Notes under the pieces: model-generated
Seen by the model: the letters and a program-made list of their open reading frames with translations, nothing else
What the model was told of the DNA's origin: nothing
Database searches by the model: none
Source: Labilithrix luteola
GTDB taxonomy: Bacteria; Myxococcota_A; Polyangia; Polyangiales; Polyangiaceae
Length of the DNA stretch: 8,032 bases
Assembly: GCA_026225435.1 (NCBI GenBank)
Contig: JAMFST010000814.1
Coordinates: forward strand, 1 to 8,032
Direction: 5' to 3'
Position numbers and translations under genes: made by a program
Shown here: in pieces, positions 6,112-8,032 of the stretch
Position numbering within the stretch: the first letter of the stretch is position 1
How the letters are laid out: the number at the start of each line of letters is the position of its first letter

Positions 6112-7290
6112 GTGAGCGCCCTCGGACCGCCGCACGTCCTCACCATCGCCGATCTGCGCGAGCGCGCCCGACGTCGCATGCCGCGGGTCGTCTTCGACTA
6201 CGTCGATGGCGGCGCCGAGGGGGAGATCACCCTGCGGGAGAACTGCAGCGTCTTCGACGAGGTGACCTTCCGTCCGCGTGGCGCCATCGAGCTGCCGGAG
6301 CTCGACCTGTCGACCCGCATCGCCGGCGAGCGGGTCGCGGTCCCCTACGTGCTCGCGCCGGTGGGGAGCACGCGGCTCTTCTACCCGCATGGCGAGGAGC
6401 TGGCGGCGCGCGTCGCGTCGGACCTGGGCACGGCGTACACCCTGTCGACCCTCTCCGGCACGCGGCTCGAGGAGGTGCGCGCGGCCGCGCCGGGGACGCT
6501 CTGGTACCAGCTGTACCTCGTCGGCGGCCGCGACGTGGCGAGCGCGGCGATCCTCCGCGCCAAGGCGGCCGGCTACCAGGCGCTGGTGGTGACCATCGAC
6601 ACCCCGGTGTCGGGCTATCGCCAGCGCGATCTGCGCGACGGGATCAAGGAGCTGCTCTCGCGCAATCCGTTCCGCATGTTCCCCCATGTCTGGCAGTTCC
6701 TCGCGCGGCCGGCGTGGCTGGCGCGCTTCCTCGCCGACGGAGGGCTCATGAGCTTCCCCAACGTGGTCCTGCCGAGCGGCCCGATGCCCTACGCCGACGT
6801 GGGGGTCGCCCTCGAGCAATCGGTGGTCACCTGGGCCGATCTCCGCTGGATCCGCGAGCTCTGGGACGGGCCGCTGATCATCAAGGGGGTGCTCACCGCC
6901 GAGGACGCGCGCCGGGCGGCCGACGAAGGGGCGGCCGCGATCGTCGTGTCCAACCACGGCGGGCGGCAGCTCGACGGAGTCTCGGCGACGCTGCGCGTCC
7001 TGCCGGAGATCAGCGCCGCGGTGGGCGAGCGGCTCGACGTGCTCTTCGACGGCGGCATCCGGCGGGGAGGGGACATCGTCAAGGCGCTCTGCCTCGGCGC
7101 CCGCGCGGTGCTCGTCGGTCGAGCGTACATTTATGGGCTGGGCGCCGGCGGCGGTCCGGGCGTGGCGCGCGCGCTGGAGATCCTCCACGCGGACCTGGTG
7201 CGGACGATGCGCTTGCTCGGGTGCGGCAAGGTGGGCGAGCTCGATCCGTCGTACCTCGGGCTGCCGAGCGGCTGGCCGCAGCGGCGCTGA
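6112..7290 (+). CDS. FMN-dependent alpha-hydroxy-acid dehydrogenase/oxidase
   Basis: A 392-residue TIM-barrel flavoenzyme of the glycolate oxidase / L-lactate dehydrogenase / mandelate dehydrogenase family. It oxidises a 2-hydroxy acid to the 2-oxo acid using FMN. All the usual active-site residues are in place: Y30 (in F-D-Y-V-D-G-G-A), Y135 (Y-Q-L-Y), D163 (T-I-D-T-P), R170, K258 (I-I-K-G-V), and H282 and R285 in S-N-H-G-G-R-Q-L-D. The FMN phosphate site is D313-G-G-I-R-R-G-x-D and G336-R. The segment at 178-240 is the variable loop where membrane-bound members differ. It has no long hydrophobic stretch, so the enzyme is probably soluble. Whether O2, a quinone or a cytochrome takes the electrons cannot be told. 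The start is GTG at 6112: no ATG precedes the conserved N-terminus and the frame offers no better choice, though no ribosome binding site is clear. It lies 19 bp after the regulator gene, so the two are probably one operon. Confidence 0.94.
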   Translation: MSALGPPHVLTIADLRERARRRMPRVVFDYVDGGAEGEITLRENCSVFDEVTFRPRGAIELPELDLSTRIAGERVAVPYVLAPVGSTRLFYPHGEELAARVASDLGTAYTLSTLSGTRLEEVRAAAPGTLWYQLYLVGGRDVASAAILRAKAAGYQALVVTIDTPVSGYRQRDLRDGIKELLSRNPFRMFPHVWQFLARPAWLARFLADGGLMSFPNVVLPSGPMPYADVGVALEQSVVTWADLRWIRELWDGPLIIKGVLTAEDARRAADEGAAAIVVSNHGGRQLDGVSATLRVLPEISAAVGERLDVLFDGGIRRGGDIVKALCLGARAVLVGRAYIYGLGAGGGPGVARALEILHADLVRTMRLLGCGKVGELDPSYLGLPSGWPQRR

Positions 7291-7308
7291 GAGGTCGGGA
7301 CCGATTCG

Positions 7309-7340
7309 TTCCCGGAGCAGGAAGAGTTCCTTCTCGGGAA
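7309..7340 (+). terminator. Stem-loop after the alpha-hydroxy-acid dehydrogenase gene
   Basis: TTCCCG (7309-7314) pairs with CGGGAA (7335-7340) and AGGAA (7319-7323) pairs with TTCCT (7327-7331) around a GAG loop, with a small internal loop between the two helices. It begins 18 bp after the dehydrogenase stop, which suits a transcript end. There is no T-run, so it may be a weak or factor-assisted terminator. A second copy of TTCCCGA at 7368-7374 can pair with the same right arm (7334-7340), giving an alternative structure. Confidence 0.45.
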
Positions 7341-7344
7341 GCGC

Positions 7345-7356
7345 CGCGCCGGCGCG
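7345..7356. repeat. Perfect 12-bp palindrome CGCGCCGGCGCG
   Basis: The 12 bases read the same on both strands. It sits in the loop between the two copies that could form the alternative hairpin (7334-7374), so it would form a nested small stem there. It may be a binding site or only a product of GC-rich composition. Confidence 0.3.
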
Positions 7357-7412
7357 AAGAACGCGATTTCCCGAACTTTCCGCTCTCCCTGCACCTGGCG
7401 CGACTCCTGCTG

Positions 7413-7420
7413 AAGGGGAG
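7413..7420 (+). promoter_or_regulatory. Strong ribosome binding site before the last lipoprotein gene
   Basis: AAGGGGAG lies 3 bases (7 from the AAGG core) before the ATG at 7424. It is the clearest ribosome binding site in the window and fixes that start. Confidence 0.7.
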
Positions 7421-7423
7421 TCC

Positions 7424-8032
7424 ATGAACGGACGCCGCGCTCTCCTCTCCCTCTCCATCCCCGTCACTCTCTGCTCCGCCCTCGCCGTCGCCTGCGGAGG
7501 AGGCGACGCCTCTTCGACCGGGTCGACCGACCGCACCGCCGACGAGACGGATGCCCTCTCCTCCACCGGCACGAGCGATCTCGACATCATCTCGCCGGTC
7601 AACGGGTCGAAGGTTCCGTCCCCCGCCTGGGCGCGCGCGCACATGACGACCTGCAACGGCAGCAAGCCGACCTCCTTCGGCTACTCGGTCGACAACGACC
7701 CGACCATCATCGCGGGCGTCACCCTCGCCGACGTCGACACCACCGTGGCGCTGTCGGCCGGCTCGCACTCTTTCCACTACAAGGCGTGGAGCGCGGGTGG
7801 CCTCTGCATGGGGTCGACGACCTTCACGGTCGCAGGCGCGACGGTCGCGAACGGTATCACCGTCACCGCGCCGGCCGACGGAGCCACCGTCTCGTCCCCG
7901 GTGACGATCGACGCCACCGTCGCCACCTGCGGCGGCGTGAAGGCGACCGCCTTCGGCTACTCGATCGACGACGCCAGCGCGATCACCTGGGGGAGCGCCA
8001 CCAGCCTCGCCACCACCGACAGCACGCTCACC
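7424..8032 (+). CDS. Lipoprotein with tandem Ig-like repeats (partial, runs off right edge)
   Basis: The first 203 codons of a longer gene, open to the end of the window. Residues 1-24 are a lipoprotein signal peptide: R4-R5, a hydrophobic core, and L-A-V-A-C24. Residues 25-51 are a Ser/Thr/Asp-rich linker. Two repeats follow, at about 52-138 and 143 onward. Each opens with a strand ending in a P-x-x-G turn (S-P-V-N-G; A-P-A-D-G) and a V-x-S-P. Each then has T-C-x-G-x-K-x-T-x-F-G-Y-S-x-D with a central Cys (C77, C169). The first repeat also has C128, a likely disulfide partner. The pattern is that of bacterial Ig-like (all-beta) domains in exported proteins, which often space out a catalytic or binding domain further on. 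That domain, if any, lies beyond the right edge. It is probably its own transcription unit behind the hairpins at 7309-7374. Function unknown. Confidence 0.85.
   Translation, partial: MNGRRALLSLSIPVTLCSALAVACGGGDASSTGSTDRTADETDALSSTGTSDLDIISPVNGSKVPSPAWARAHMTTCNGSKPTSFGYSVDNDPTIIAGVTLADVDTTVALSAGSHSFHYKAWSAGGLCMGSTTFTVAGATVANGITVTAPADGATVSSPVTIDATVATCGGVKATAFGYSIDDASAITWGSATSLATTDSTLT

Noticed and set aside
5028..6179. A 383-residue minus-strand frame opposite the GlxA-family regulator
   Set aside because: Arg/His/Gln-rich with no recognisable fold; it is the mirror of a clear DJ-1 plus AraC protein.
7396..7411. Sigma-54-like GG-N10-GC element just before the last lipoprotein gene
   Set aside because: The spacing fits, but transcription would begin about 2 bases before the ATG and exclude the strong ribosome binding site at 7413-7420. 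GG-N10-GC is common by chance in such GC-rich DNA.
6052..7665. A 537-residue minus-strand frame opposite the alpha-hydroxy-acid dehydrogenase
   Set aside because: Composition is typical of an antisense shadow, and the plus-strand gene holds every catalytic residue of its family.

Overview
The window is very GC-rich, with strongly G/C-ending codons. It holds nine protein genes, two of them cut by the window edges. Three Cys-anchored lipoproteins are present, two with low-complexity linkers (Asp/Gly/Ser-rich or Ser/Thr/Asp-rich), one of these Cys-rich with a C-x5-C spacing around a D-D-D triplet and the other with Ig-like repeats. Together with the scattered single-gene oxidoreductases, this suggests a myxobacterium (Myxococcota, perhaps Polyangia-like). 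That placement is inference from style, not from a marker gene.

Layout, left to right. (1) The C-terminal end of an aromatic-ring FAD monooxygenase enters from the left edge (+, ends 503). A short unexplained reading frame follows, which may be a gene remnant (about 493-627). (2) A Cys-rich lipoprotein gene (-, 635-1543) is divergent from a HutD/Ves-family cupin gene (+, 1682-2248). A 7-bp-arm inverted repeat lies between them. (3) A short-chain dehydrogenase (-, 2236-3072) overlaps the end of the HutD gene tail-to-tail by 13 bp. Its sequence matches the mycofactocin-coupled SDR type, and a plausible promoter with an overlapping palindrome precedes it. (4) A minus-strand run of an HD-domain hydrolase (4387-5031), a four-helix membrane protein (3926-4348) and a TPR lipoprotein (3170-3901) probably forms one transcription unit. 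(5) Only 11 bp from the HD gene start, a divergent GlxA-type regulator (DJ-1/PfpI plus AraC HTH, 5043-6092) begins. It is followed 19 bp later by an FMN-dependent alpha-hydroxy-acid dehydrogenase (6112-7290). (6) After a set of mutually exclusive hairpins (7309-7374), a lipoprotein with tandem Ig-like repeats starts at 7424 and runs off the right edge.

How the genes may work together: the regulator and the alpha-hydroxy-acid dehydrogenase look like one unit, and the regulator's position makes the divergent HD hydrolase unit its most likely second target. The SDR should need mycofactocin or a tightly held NAD(P), so its electron-transfer partners are probably elsewhere in the genome. I see no mobile element, CRISPR array, tRNA or rRNA, and no clear multi-gene novel system. 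The most notable points are the mycofactocin-type SDR, the nearly gapless divergent regulator/HD pair, and the alternative hairpins before the last gene. No stretch over 300 bases lacks a gene.
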